From NCBI RefSeq assembly GCF_010894435.1, contig NZ_JAAIXZ010000007.1:22851-86850 (forward strand): a stretch of DNA of 64,000 bases, in the 5' to 3' direction. The translations under genes and the position numbers were made by a program. Each line of letters begins with the position of its first letter. Position 1 is the stretch's first letter. This document shows, piece after piece, positions 16,505 to 25,559 of this stretch. Origin of the DNA: Pyxidicoccus trucidator (GTDB taxonomy: Bacteria; Myxococcota; Myxococcia; Myxococcales; Myxococcaceae). The notes beneath the pieces were generated by a model. It had not been told where the DNA came from. It saw nothing but the letters and a program-made list of their open reading frames with translations, and did not search any database.

Positions 16505-19288
16505 GTGTCCGACCTGGCGTCCAGCGCACATACCGCCGTGTTCGAGCATGCACGTGACGCCGTGCTCGTGCTCGATTCGGCGCAGCGCATCCTGGAGCTC
16601 AACCGCGCCGCGGAGCGGTTCTTCGGCCCTCGCACCGGGTTGGTGGGCAGCGCGGTATCGCAGCTCCTCCCCGGGTGGCGTCCGCCCGAGTCGCGCGCGT
16701 CCGTGGAGACTCCGCACGAGACGGAGCTGGCCGGCCAGCGCCCCGGGGGAGGAGGGCAGGCGTACTACCTGCGCGTGCTGACGCTGACGCTGCCGGGGCA
16801 GGACGGCGGGAGCACGGGGTGGATGCTCCAGCTCCAGGACATGACGTCCCGCCTGGAGGCGGAGGCGTCCATCCGCCAGCAGAAGGAGTTCTTCGAGGCG
16901 GTGGTGCGCAACAGCCCGGTGGCCATCGTCACCATCACCCGCCAGTTCCGCGTGCTGTCGTGGAACCCCGAGGCGGAGCGGCTGTTCGGATTCACCCCCC
17001 AGGAGGCGCTCGGGCGGCACATCTTCGAGCTGGTGGCCACCGACCAGTCCGTGCTCCCCGAGGCGGAGCGGGCCAGCCGCGAGGTGGTGGCCCGGGGCCG
17101 CGTCCACTCCGTCACCCGGCGCGTGCGCAAGGACGGCACCGTGGTGGACGTGGAGCTGCTGGCGCTGCCGGTGTCCGTGGGCGGGCGGCAGCTGGGCTAC
17201 ATCGCCATCTACCACGACATCACCGACCTCCAGAAAGCGCGACAGGCGTCCGAGGCCGCCAACCAGGCCAAGAGCGGCTTCCTGGCCACGATGAGCCATG
17301 AAATCCGCACGCCGATGAACGCCATCATCGGCATGACGGGGCTGTTGCTGGACACCGCGCTGTCCGAGGAGCAGCGGGACTTCGTCTCCACCATCCGCCA
17401 GAGCAGCGAGGCGCTGCTCACCCTGCTCAACGACGTGCTGGACTTCTCCAAGATTGAAGCCGGGCGGTTCGAGGCCGAGCTGCATCCCTTCGACCTGCGC
17501 CAGTGCGTGGAGTCGGTGCTGGACCTGCTGGCGGTGCGCGCCAGCGAGAAGGGGCTGGACCTGGGCTGCGAAGTCGCTCCCTCCGTGCCGCAGATGCTGG
17601 TGGGGGATGCCTCGCGCCTGCGTCAGGTGCTGCTCAACCTGGTGGGCAACGCCCTCAAGTTCACCGAGCAGGGCGGCGCCGTGGTGCTGGTGGACGGCGC
17701 GCGGAGCGACACGGCGGCGGACGCACCCTGGGAGCTGACCGTCTCCGTGCAGGACACCGGGCCGGGCATCCCCGAGGACATGCGGGCGGGGCTGTTCCAG
17801 CCCTTCAACCAGCTGGACGCGTCGGTGTCCCGGCGCTTCGGCGGCACCGGGCTGGGACTGGCCATCTCCAAGCGGCTGGTGGAGGCCATGGGCGGCCGCA
17901 TCTGGGTGGAGAGCGAGCAGGGCACCGGCACCATCTTCCGCTTCTCCCTCTACGCGCAGGCCGCGGCGCAGCAGCCCGCCATCACCCTGCTCCCGGAGCA
18001 GCCGCTGCTGCAGGGCCGGCGCGTGCTCATCGTGGACGACAACGCCATCAACCGGCGGCTGCTGGGACGGCAGCTCCAGTCGTGGGGCATCGACTTCGTG
18101 GAGACGTCCTCGGGCGCGGAGGCGCTGGCGCGGCTCCAGGCCGGCGCGCGCTTCGACGTGGCCCTCATCGACCACCTGATGCCGGGGCTGGACGGGCCGG
18201 CGCTGGCGGCGCGCATCCGCCAGTGGGGCGACATGCAGGCGCTGCCGCTGCTGCTGCTCACGTCGCCCGGCCGGCGGGGCGTCACTCCGGAGGGGTTGTT
18301 CTCCGGTGTACTGTCCCGCCCGGTGAAGGCATCGCAGCTTCATGACGCGCTGATGTCGTGCTTCTCTCACGACGTGACGAAGCACGCGCATGCCGCCCGG
18401 GTGGAGCGCTCGCCGCGCCAGAACCCCTTCTCCGGAGAGCGGCCGGGAGACCGGCTGCCCCTGGACATCCTGCTCGTGGAGGACAACCCCACGAACCAGA
18501 AGCTGGCGCTGCTGGTGCTCGACAAGCTGGGCTACCGCGCGCAGGTGGCCGTCAACGGGCGCGAGGCCCTCAAGTCGCTGTCGCTGCAGCGCTTCGACGT
18601 GGTGTTCATGGACCTGCAGATGCCGGAGATGGACGGGCTGGAGGCCACGCGCCGCATCCGCGCGGAGCTGCCGCCCCACGTCCAGCCGTGGATCATCGCC
18701 ATGACGGCGAACGCCATGGACTCCGACAGAGACCAGTGCTTCGCGGTGGGCATGGACGACTTCCTGGGCAAGCCCATCCGCGTGGAGGCGCTGGCCGCCT
18801 CGCTGCTGCGCTGCCAGCCCCGCCGCTCCGAGGCGCTCCTGGGACGGCGGCCGGCCGCGCCCGTCCCTCCGGCGCCCTCCTTCCTGGACGAGCTGCCCGA
18901 GGCGGCGCGCATCCCTGGCCTGGAGCCCTCCGCGCTCTCGCGCCTGTGGCGGGAGCTGGGGACGCAGTCGGGGCAGATCATCCCCGAGCTCATCGAGACG
19001 GCCATGCAGAGCATGCCGGCCCTGCTGGACGACGCCTTCACCGCGCTGGAGCGGGGGCGGGTGGATGATTTGGGACGGGCCGCCCACACGCTCAAGTCCA
19101 ACGCGGCGTGGTTCGGCGCCAGCGCGCTGGAGTCCCAGTGCCGCGACATCGAGCTGCGCGCGGACGCGGGGAACCTGGACGGCATGGCGGAGCGGCTGGA
19201 GCGCTGCAAGGCGGAGCTGGACGGGGCGCGGCGGCTGCTGGCGCATCTGCGCGAGCGCATCATGGCCCTGGCGCAGTCCCGGAGCTGA
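16505..19288 (+). CDS. Hybrid sensor histidine kinase (PAS-PAS-HisKA-HATPase-REC-REC-HPt)
   Basis: A 927-residue signalling protein without transmembrane segments. Order: PAS domain (about 10-110), second PAS (about 125-240), HisKA with phosphorylated His265 (ATMSHEIRTPMNA), HATPase with N, G1 and G2 boxes (VGNALKFT, DTGPGIP, GGTGLGL), first receiver (about 500-620, Asp556 in LIDHLMPGLDG), second receiver (about 650-770, Asp703 in FMDLQMPEMDG) and a C-terminal HPt with His861 (AAHTLKSNAAWFG). The first receiver has Leu/Thr changes around the acceptor helix but keeps its Asp. I chose the GTG at 16505 because TAGGGGGA precedes it; an earlier GTG at 16457 is possible. The output partner is not in the window. 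Confidence 0.88.
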   Translation: MSDLASSAHTAVFEHARDAVLVLDSAQRILELNRAAERFFGPRTGLVGSAVSQLLPGWRPPESRASVETPHETELAGQRPGGGGQAYYLRVLTLTLPGQDGGSTGWMLQLQDMTSRLEAEASIRQQKEFFEAVVRNSPVAIVTITRQFRVLSWNPEAERLFGFTPQEALGRHIFELVATDQSVLPEAERASREVVARGRVHSVTRRVRKDGTVVDVELLALPVSVGGRQLGYIAIYHDITDLQKARQASEAANQAKSGFLATMSHEIRTPMNAIIGMTGLLLDTALSEEQRDFVSTIRQSSEALLTLLNDVLDFSKIEAGRFEAELHPFDLRQCVESVLDLLAVRASEKGLDLGCEVAPSVPQMLVGDASRLRQVLLNLVGNALKFTEQGGAVVLVDGARSDTAADAPWELTVSVQDTGPGIPEDMRAGLFQPFNQLDASVSRRFGGTGLGLAISKRLVEAMGGRIWVESEQGTGTIFRFSLYAQAAAQQPAITLLPEQPLLQGRRVLIVDDNAINRRLLGRQLQSWGIDFVETSSGAEALARLQAGARFDVALIDHLMPGLDGPALAARIRQWGDMQALPLLLLTSPGRRGVTPEGLFSGVLSRPVKASQLHDALMSCFSHDVTKHAHAARVERSPRQNPFSGERPGDRLPLDILLVEDNPTNQKLALLVLDKLGYRAQVAVNGREALKSLSLQRFDVVFMDLQMPEMDGLEATRRIRAELPPHVQPWIIAMTANAMDSDRDQCFAVGMDDFLGKPIRVEALAASLLRCQPRRSEALLGRRPAAPVPPAPSFLDELPEAARIPGLEPSALSRLWRELGTQSGQIIPELIETAMQSMPALLDDAFTALERGRVDDLGRAAHTLKSNAAWFGASALESQCRDIELRADAGNLDGMAERLERCKAELDGARRLLAHLRERIMALAQSRS

Positions 19289-19408
19289 GCGGTCCACTGT
19301 CGGCTGGTCGCGGGTTCGGGGGCCCGGCCCCACACTTCCTGTACGCAGCGCGCCTCCCAGGGGCTATCTCTGGGGGCGCTGTCCGGCGCGCACGGAGGAG
19401 CGAGGACC

Positions 19409-20824
19409 ATGGCCCGTTACGACTTCGACCTGTTCACCATCGGCGGCGGCTCTGGAGGCGTGGCGGCCAGCCGCAGGGCGGGCTCCCACGGGGCGCGCGT
19501 GGCCCTCTGTGAGGACCGCGATCTGGGCGGCACCTGCGTGCACCGGGGCTGCGTGCCCAAGAAGCTGCTGGTGTACGGCTCCCACTTCCATGAGGACTTC
19601 CAGGACGCGGCCGGCTACGGGTGGACGGTGCCGGAGCCGACCTTCGACTGGGCGCGGCTGCGCGAGGCCAAGGACAAGGAATTGGCCCGGCTGGGCGGCG
19701 TGTATGCGCGGCTCCTGCGCGACTCGGGGGTGACGGTGGTGGAGGGGCGCGGGCGGCTGGTGGACGCGCACACCGTGGAGGTGGCGGGCAAGCAGTACAC
19801 GGCCGAGCGAATCCTGGTGGCCACCGGCTCGCGGCCGTACCTGCCTCCGGACGTGACGGGCATCGAGCATGCCTTCACCTCGGACGATGCGCTGTCCTTC
19901 CCCTCGCTGCCGAAGCGGCTGGCGATTGTGGGGGGCGGGTACATCGGTGTGGAGCTGGCGGGTGTCTTCCACGGGCTGGGCTCGAAGGTGACGGTCATCA
20001 TCCGCGGCCCCACGGTGCTGGGCGGATTCGACGGGGACGTGCGCGCCTTCCTCACGGAGGAGATGCGCAAGAAGGGCATCGAGCTGCAGGTGGACACCTT
20101 CATCCGGGACATCGAGAAGCGCGGGGACGGGGTGAGCCTGCTGACGAAGGCGGGGGAGACGGTGGAGGCGGACGCGGTGCTCTACGCCACCGGTCGGGTG
20201 CCCAACTCGGGCGGGGTGGGGCTGGAGGAGGTGGGCGTGAAGCTGGACGGCCGGGGCGCGGTGATGGTGGACGAGTGGTCCCGCACCTCGGTGGAGAACA
20301 TCTTCGCGGTGGGCGACGTCACGGACCGCCTCAACCTCACCCCGGTGGCCATCGCCGAGGGACGCGCGCTGGCGGAGACGCTGTTCAACAAGAACCCGAT
20401 GAAGATGGACCACGCCAACGTGCCGTCCGCCGTCTTCAGCCAGCCCCCGGTGGCCTGCGTGGGCCTGTCCGAGCTGGAGGCGCGCGAGCTCCATGGGCAG
20501 GTGGACGTCTACGTCGCCAGCTTCAAGCCGATGAAGCACACGCTCAGCGGGCGCAACGAGCGGACGATGATGAAGCTGGTGGTGGAGCGCGCCTCCAACA
20601 AGGTGCTGGGCTGCCACATGGTGGGGGCCGACGCGCCGGAAATCATCCAGGGGCTGGCGGTGGCGGTGAAATGCGGCGCCACGAAGGCGCAGTTCGACGC
20701 CACCGTGGGCATCCACCCCACCGCGGCCGAGGAGTTCGTCACCATGCGCGACAAGCGGCCGGACCCGGAGGCGGTGCTGGCCGCGGACCGAGGGCATGAT
20801 GCCGGGGTGACGGGGACGCACTGA
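19409..20824 (+). CDS. gor: Glutathione-disulfide reductase
   Basis: A 471-residue flavoprotein. FAD-binding GGGSGGVAASR, redox-active disulfide GGTCVHRGCVPKK, NADP-binding GGGYIGVELAGVFHGLG, the second FAD motif ATGRVPN...FAVGDVT and the C-terminal catalytic GIHPTAAEEFVTMR are all present. The last motif and length match the glutathione reductase branch rather than dihydrolipoamide dehydrogenase. ACGGAGGAGCGAGG gives a strong ribosome binding site before the ATG. It keeps glutathione or a related thiol reduced in the cytoplasm. Myxobacterial thiol use is not shown here, so glutathione as the true substrate rests on homology. Confidence 0.88.
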   Translation: MARYDFDLFTIGGGSGGVAASRRAGSHGARVALCEDRDLGGTCVHRGCVPKKLLVYGSHFHEDFQDAAGYGWTVPEPTFDWARLREAKDKELARLGGVYARLLRDSGVTVVEGRGRLVDAHTVEVAGKQYTAERILVATGSRPYLPPDVTGIEHAFTSDDALSFPSLPKRLAIVGGGYIGVELAGVFHGLGSKVTVIIRGPTVLGGFDGDVRAFLTEEMRKKGIELQVDTFIRDIEKRGDGVSLLTKAGETVEADAVLYATGRVPNSGGVGLEEVGVKLDGRGAVMVDEWSRTSVENIFAVGDVTDRLNLTPVAIAEGRALAETLFNKNPMKMDHANVPSAVFSQPPVACVGLSELEARELHGQVDVYVASFKPMKHTLSGRNERTMMKLVVERASNKVLGCHMVGADAPEIIQGLAVAVKCGATKAQFDATVGIHPTAAEEFVTMRDKRPDPEAVLAADRGHDAGVTGTH

Positions 20825-20957
20825 GCCACGGCCTTCCGGTGCCGGCCCCCGGGGTGTTCATACCGTGCACGGGACGGGGCTAGCATGCGGCCGGGCCGTC
20901 AGGTCCACGCGGGCCCCGCCGTCCGAGATGACCCCGCACCGCACCGGGAGGTGAACC

Positions 20958-22256
20958 ATGAGTGATTCTCCGACGGACTCTTCTCCGCGCCCAGGCTCCT
21001 CGCGCATCCGGGGCCTGGAGCAGGTGGACCGGCTGTCGGTGCCCCTGCCGCACGGCACCGAGGTGACGACGCGCGTGGAGCGCATGGCCTCGGGCGGGCG
21101 CCGCATTCCCCAGGGCGTGGTGGGCCGCGTGGTCCGCGCGCATGACGGCGGCTTCGACGTGCAGATTGTCGGCGTGGGCGAGGTCTGGTTCGCCCGCGAG
21201 GAGCTGGTGCCCCGCCGCATGGGGCAGGTGAACTTCGCCCGTCGCCGCGAGGCGGCATGGAGCGCGCTGACGCCCTGCGTGGTGCTGGAGACGCGCGTGG
21301 GCAGCCATGCGTGGGGCCTGGCCAACGAGAACTCGGACGTGGACGTGCGCGGCGTGTTCGCCCTGCCGCTGCCGTGGACCTTCGGCCTCGTGGAGGCGCC
21401 GATGGACCTGGTCAGCGCCGACGGCAGCACCACCTATTGGGAGGTACGCAAGACGGTGGAGCAGGCGCTGCGCGCCGACCCGAACACGCTGGAGACGCTG
21501 TTCGTCCCCGGCGCGAAGGCCACGGACGTGCTCGGTGAGTGGCTGCTGGCCGAGCGCGGCATCTTCGTGTCCAAGGCCATCTTCGGCAGCTTCGGCCGCT
21601 ATGCCATGAGCCAGCTCGACAAGCTCACCCGCAGCCAGCGGCTGGCCGAGCACCGGGACTTGCTCCTGGAGTGGCTCTGCGAGGAGCCCACTCCAGACCT
21701 GGACGAGGTGGCGAAGCGGCTGGCCGCCGTGTCCCCGCGTGGCGCGCCTTCCCAGCAGGACGCGCTGCTGGCGGCGAAGACGTACGTCAAGCAGCTCTAC
21801 CGCTCGCTGTGGGACCAGGGGCTGCTGACGGCCAACGACTTCGCGGCGCTCACCGCGTACGCGCGGGGCGGCGGGCAGCGGCCTCCGTCCGCGCGCGAGC
21901 TGCGGCCGAAGAACGCCTACAACCTGCTGCGGCTGGTGGCCACGGCCACCGGGTGGCTGCGGCAAGGGGCGCCCACCTTCGAGTCTTCGGGCGCGCTGAA
22001 GGCACGGCTGCTGGACATCAAGGCGGGCCGGGTGCCGCTGGAGGATGTGCTGCGGGACGCGGAGGCCATGGCGCCGGAGCTGGAGGCGGCGCACCGCGAC
22101 AGCAAGCTGCCGGACCACCCGGACTACGAGCGGGCGGACCGGCTGCTGCGGCGCGTGGGAGACGAGGTGGCGCGGCGCTGGGTGCTGAAGGAGCCCGGCC
22201 CGCTGGGACGCGACGCGCCGGAGGCCCCGGCCATGGAGTGGAGGGAGTCGGAATGA
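20958..22256 (+). CDS. RlaP/COG3541-type nucleotidyltransferase with N-terminal beta-barrel domain
   Basis: A 432-residue protein. Residues 30-95 form a Tudor/KOW-like strand pattern (RIPQGVVGRVVRAHDGG, VWFAREEL). From about 105 a minimal polymerase-beta nucleotidyltransferase core follows: GSHAWGLANENSDVDVR with G115-S116 and the metal aspartates D127 and D129. The long helical remainder fits the RlaP family (RNA-repair-associated pol-beta family, formerly 'predicted nucleotidyltransferase'). AGGAGGT-like GGGAGGTGAACC precedes the ATG. The stop overlaps the next nucleotidyltransferase start as ATGA. RNA is the likely substrate by family; donor nucleotide and target are unknown. Confidence 0.78.
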   Translation: MSDSPTDSSPRPGSSRIRGLEQVDRLSVPLPHGTEVTTRVERMASGGRRIPQGVVGRVVRAHDGGFDVQIVGVGEVWFAREELVPRRMGQVNFARRREAAWSALTPCVVLETRVGSHAWGLANENSDVDVRGVFALPLPWTFGLVEAPMDLVSADGSTTYWEVRKTVEQALRADPNTLETLFVPGAKATDVLGEWLLAERGIFVSKAIFGSFGRYAMSQLDKLTRSQRLAEHRDLLLEWLCEEPTPDLDEVAKRLAAVSPRGAPSQQDALLAAKTYVKQLYRSLWDQGLLTANDFAALTAYARGGGQRPPSARELRPKNAYNLLRLVATATGWLRQGAPTFESSGALKARLLDIKAGRVPLEDVLRDAEAMAPELEAAHRDSKLPDHPDYERADRLLRRVGDEVARRWVLKEPGPLGRDAPEAPAMEWRESE

Positions 22257-23050
22257 AGGGCACGCTGAAGGAACATGAGCGCGTGGTGGCGGACCGGGTG
22301 CTCGACGAGGAGTCGGCGAAGCGCGAGCACCTCGTCATCGCCCTGTCCGGCGCGCACGCGTATGGCTTTCCCTCGCCTGACAGTGATTTGGACCTCAAGT
22401 CCATCCACGTGGTGCCCACCGCGGTGCTGCTGGGGCTCCAGCCGAAGCACATCACCGCCGAGCGGCTCCAGGTGGTGGACGGAGTGGAGGTGGACTACTC
22501 GTCCAATGAGCTGCAGCCGGTGCTCCAGGGCATCCTGCAGGGCAACGGCAACTACATCGAGCGCGTGCTGGGTGCCATCTGCGTGCGCGCCTCACCGGAG
22601 CTGGAGGGGCTGAAGCCACACGTGCGTGCGGTGCTGTCCCGCCGCGTGCACCGGCACTACCGGGGCTTTGCCTACGGCCAGCTCCGCGAGTGGGAGAAGA
22701 GCGGCTTCAAGTCCGCCAAGAAGCTGCTCTACGTCCTGCGCACCACGCTGACCGGAACGCACGCGCTGCGCACCGGCGCGGTGGAGACGGACGTCACCGA
22801 GCTGCTGGACCTGTATGGCTTCTCGGAGGCGCACGCGCTGGTGGAGCAGAAGCGGCGCGGGGAGAAGAGCGAGCTGCCGGACGAGCTGAGCAAGAAGTGG
22901 CGCGAGGAGGTGGCGCGCTCCTTCGAGGTGCTCGATGCGGCGCTCCCCGAGTCCGTGCTCCCCGAGGACCCGCCCGGGGAGGCCGTGGACGCGCTGGAGG
23001 CGTGGATGCTGGACCTGCGACGTCGGCGGTTCGACGCGCCCGCTCAGTAG
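22253..23050 (+). CDS. Second RlaP/COG3541-type nucleotidyltransferase
   Basis: A 265-residue protein translated by ATGA overlap with its upstream paralogue. The catalytic core is LSGAHAYGFPSPDSDLDLKS (G33, G38, S44, D45, D47), followed by the conserved PTAVLLGL and a helical substrate domain. It lacks the N-terminal beta-barrel of the first copy. The two share the same fold but little sequence beyond the motifs, so they are old paralogues, probably acting as a pair. RNA end modification or repair is the family prediction. A strong hairpin terminator (23088-23114) closes the unit, so no further gene belongs to it. Confidence 0.8.
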   Translation: MKGTLKEHERVVADRVLDEESAKREHLVIALSGAHAYGFPSPDSDLDLKSIHVVPTAVLLGLQPKHITAERLQVVDGVEVDYSSNELQPVLQGILQGNGNYIERVLGAICVRASPELEGLKPHVRAVLSRRVHRHYRGFAYGQLREWEKSGFKSAKKLLYVLRTTLTGTHALRTGAVETDVTELLDLYGFSEAHALVEQKRRGEKSELPDELSKKWREEVARSFEVLDAALPESVLPEDPPGEAVDALEAWMLDLRRRRFDAPAQ

Positions 23051-23087
23051 CGGGCCTGCCGCGCGTGGCGATGTCTGTCATTCAGAC

Positions 23088-23114
23088 GGGGCGCACCGAC
23101 TCGCGGTGCGCCCC
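23088..23114. terminator. Bidirectional hairpin terminator
   Basis: A perfect 11-bp inverted repeat (GGGGCGCACCG and its complement) with a five-base loop lies between the convergent second RlaP gene and the chitosanase gene. It can stop transcription from both sides. U-tracts are weak. Confidence 0.75.
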
Positions 23115-23140
23115 GGGACGACCGCCAGCCCTGGCGGCGG

Positions 23141-24454
23141 TTACTGGCAGGAGTACGTGTACGTGCCCGGCGTGCTCCAGGTCCCATCCGGGTTGATGGC
23201 GCGCACCGTGTAGCCGCTGAACGGGTACGACGAGCCCCAGCAGTCGCTCGCGCGGACATCGTTCCGGAAGGCAGTGCCCAAATCCCAGTTGCCGCGCCGA
23301 CGCAGCTTCTCGTAGGCGGCGACGCGGTCCACGGCCTCAATCCACGTCGAGTCCGCGGCGAGCACGTCGCGGCGCTTCTCCAGGAACTTCTGGAGCCAGG
23401 CGCTCTCGGTGATGCCGTTGTAGCCGATGACGGGCGCCACCTGTCCCGAGTTGCCGAGCGCGGTGTTGGCGGACCGGATGAGGCTCCGGGCGCCGGACTC
23501 ACCGTGGTTGATGAAGGCGTCGTACAGCGCGGCCTTCGACAGCGCCTGCGTGAGGCCCCACTTGCCGGCCTCGGTCATCGCTGGCGTGTAGTAGAGCTTG
23601 TCGTTGACCTGGTCCTGGCAGCTCTTGAAGTCCGCCCGGGTGGTGGTGTTGTTGTAGCTGGTCGCCCAGTCCGCCCGCCAGTTGCCGACGGAGTCGAGCT
23701 CGGCCGTCGAGGCCTGGGACTGTCCCGTCGAGAGGAAGCGGTTGTTGATGGTGGTGAGGCCCGCCATGTATTTCGCCATCAGGTTGCCGTTGGCCGCGCT
23801 CCGCAGCGCGTTGTAGCACTGGATGACCTGGATGGCGTCGCCCGTTCCCGTGCAGAAGCCCGCGCGCCCGTTCGTGTATCCGCGCCCGTCCTGGATGTTC
23901 TCCGAGTACGCGTAGTTGATGGACGGCGTGTCGTTCTCCCAGATGCTCGTCAGGTCCTCCGCCACCTTCTTCTGGTTGGCGCTCAGCCCCGGGCCCGGAT
24001 TCGTGCCGCCACAGCTCGGGTCGGTGATTGTCACGTTGCTCGCCGTGAAGGACACGTTGGACGTCGTCGAGTAATAGAACGTGTACGACGCATTCACGGC
24101 GACCGTCAGCGCCGAGGTCCGCGAGTAGGTGCACGTCGTGCCGCTCTGGGTATGCGTCCAGCCCGGCTCGTCGTAATCACAGACGATGCCGCTCGGGACG
24201 CCAAAGGAGACGGTGGGGCTCGTCATCGCCGCCGTGCCGGTGTTCTTGAAGACAATCGTGCCCCACCAGTCCGCGCCCACGTAGGTGTTCGTGGTGATGG
24301 CGTACGAGCAGGCGGCCAGCGACTGTTCCGCGACGGGGAGCGCTTCCTCCGTGCCCTCCAGGTCCGGCGCGCAGCCCGCCAGGGCCACGGTGATTCCCAG
24401 CAGCGCCCCCCGCCAGCTCCAGACCCGACGCCTCTCCTGTCGACGCACTCCCAT
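23141..24454 (-). CDS. GH46-type chitosanase lipoprotein with carbohydrate-binding module
   Basis: A 437-residue secreted hydrolase. Lipobox ALAGC with Cys28. Residues 48-148 are a beta-sandwich resembling CBM2-type carbohydrate-binding modules (GTIVFKNTG, PTVSFGVPSG, YTFYYST). Residues 158-437 match GH46: ENDTP with putative acid E173 and ENIQDGRGYTNGRAGF with putative base D189, then FCTGTGD. It cuts beta-1,4-glucosamine chains of chitosan, useful to a predator or degrader of fungal wall. The ATG at 24454 is supported by AAAGGAACCAGGA. Monocistronic by position, with a terminator at its end. GH46 is named from motif; GH75/80 are less likely. Confidence 0.83.
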   Translation of the reverse strand: MGVRRQERRRVWSWRGALLGITVALAGCAPDLEGTEEALPVAEQSLAACSYAITTNTYVGADWWGTIVFKNTGTAAMTSPTVSFGVPSGIVCDYDEPGWTHTQSGTTCTYSRTSALTVAVNASYTFYYSTTSNVSFTASNVTITDPSCGGTNPGPGLSANQKKVAEDLTSIWENDTPSINYAYSENIQDGRGYTNGRAGFCTGTGDAIQVIQCYNALRSAANGNLMAKYMAGLTTINNRFLSTGQSQASTAELDSVGNWRADWATSYNNTTTRADFKSCQDQVNDKLYYTPAMTEAGKWGLTQALSKAALYDAFINHGESGARSLIRSANTALGNSGQVAPVIGYNGITESAWLQKFLEKRRDVLAADSTWIEAVDRVAAYEKLRRRGNWDLGTAFRNDVRASDCWGSSYPFSGYTVRAINPDGTWSTPGTYTYSCQ

Positions 24455-24537
24455 GTCCTGGTTCCTTTCGCGGCGCGGGCGGTGAATGGCAGATGCAGCC
24501 GCGCCAGCGCCGGAATACCAGAAAGAATTGAGTGGCG

Positions 24538-25458
24538 TCAGGATGGAGCGTTTTCGAGCCCGGAGAGCTTTCGATTGCGGACCTTCAGCCAGGCCTGCTG
24601 CCGGAAGAGGTACGCGGAGCAGGCGCGGCGCCAGGTCCACACCTCGGGCAGTTCCCACCAGCGGGCGGGCGGCTGGATGCCGTGGTCGCGCAGGTTTCCG
24701 ATGCCGCGGTAGCCGACGCCGTCGAGGCCGTAGGCGCTGTTGGACTCCAGCATGAGCACCTTGTCCGTGGGCGCGTGGTGGTCCACGACGAGGAAGGTGT
24801 GCCCGGAGCGCCACTGGTTGCGCCAGCCCTGCACCAGCGTCCACGGGTGGGGCGGCACGTCCGGAGAGGGCGCGGGAATGCCCATTCCGCTCTCCACGGC
24901 GGCCGTCACGGGCGCGAAGTAGTCCTCCGTGGACGAAATCATCATCTGACGGTGGCGGCGCGAATCCCACTCGAAGGCGGTGCCGTGCGCGTCGGCGAAG
25001 GCCTTCACCGTCAGCGCCTCGACGAAGGTGCAGCAGTTGTTCACCGCGGGCGGCGCGATGGGCAGACGGACGCCCGGGAGCACCCACGGGTAGCGTGCCT
25101 GGTCGAGCTCGTAGCGGAAGTCCTGGAACGCGGGCAGCAGGCTCGTCAGCCGCTCCTCGTCCACCGCGAGCGGCTCGACGCTGAAGGACAGGCGCTCCAC
25201 GGCAGGGGGCTTCTCCAAATCCAACAGCCGGGCGTACTGCTGGGTGCGCCAGCGTACACATATCCAGGTGTCGAGCGCGCCCAGCGTCGGCACCTCGAGT
25301 CGCGCGTAGTCGGTGTCCGGCGTCGGAGCGTTCCGTCGCTCCTCCAGGACGTGGTAGTCGCCCGGCTCGACGTAGCCCTCGAACTGCGTGCTCGTGTCTG
25401 GCAAGACGAAGCCGCGCAGCCGGATGGGCAGCCGCGCGACGCGATAGGTTTCCGCCAT
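24538..25458 (-). CDS. Hypothetical protein, possible NlpC/P60-like (papain-fold) enzyme
   Basis: A 306-residue protein without signal peptide. The N-terminal third is a beta domain (RLPIRLRGFVLP, VEPGDYHVLEER). In the second part NNCCTFVEAL (Cys142, Cys143) at a helix start, SGHTFLVVDHH (His220) on the next strand and LMLESN (Asn240) resemble the Cys-His-Asn order of NlpC/P60 and CHAP amidases. This is a motif-level suggestion, not a family match. It is followed, after a short gap, by the divergently transcribed DUF885 gene. Substrate and location unknown. Confidence 0.45.
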   Translation of the reverse strand: MAETYRVARLPIRLRGFVLPDTSTQFEGYVEPGDYHVLEERRNAPTPDTDYARLEVPTLGALDTWICVRWRTQQYARLLDLEKPPAVERLSFSVEPLAVDEERLTSLLPAFQDFRYELDQARYPWVLPGVRLPIAPPAVNNCCTFVEALTVKAFADAHGTAFEWDSRRHRQMMISSTEDYFAPVTAAVESGMGIPAPSPDVPPHPWTLVQGWRNQWRSGHTFLVVDHHAPTDKVLMLESNSAYGLDGVGYRGIGNLRDHGIQPPARWWELPEVWTWRRACSAYLFRQQAWLKVRNRKLSGLENAPS

Positions 25459-25559
25459 GGACGTCCTCCGTGAGGAAGTGTGTCGTGCATCATCGCACGT
25501 CCGCCCGACACGGTTGCTGGCCAGGGAGGGCGCGGGCGGCCTACAACTCCGGGGACGCC

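Noticed and set aside
16481..19333. Long - strand open frame of 950 codons over the hybrid kinase
   Set aside because: Antisense to a kinase with all expected motifs; His/Arg/Gln-rich shadow.
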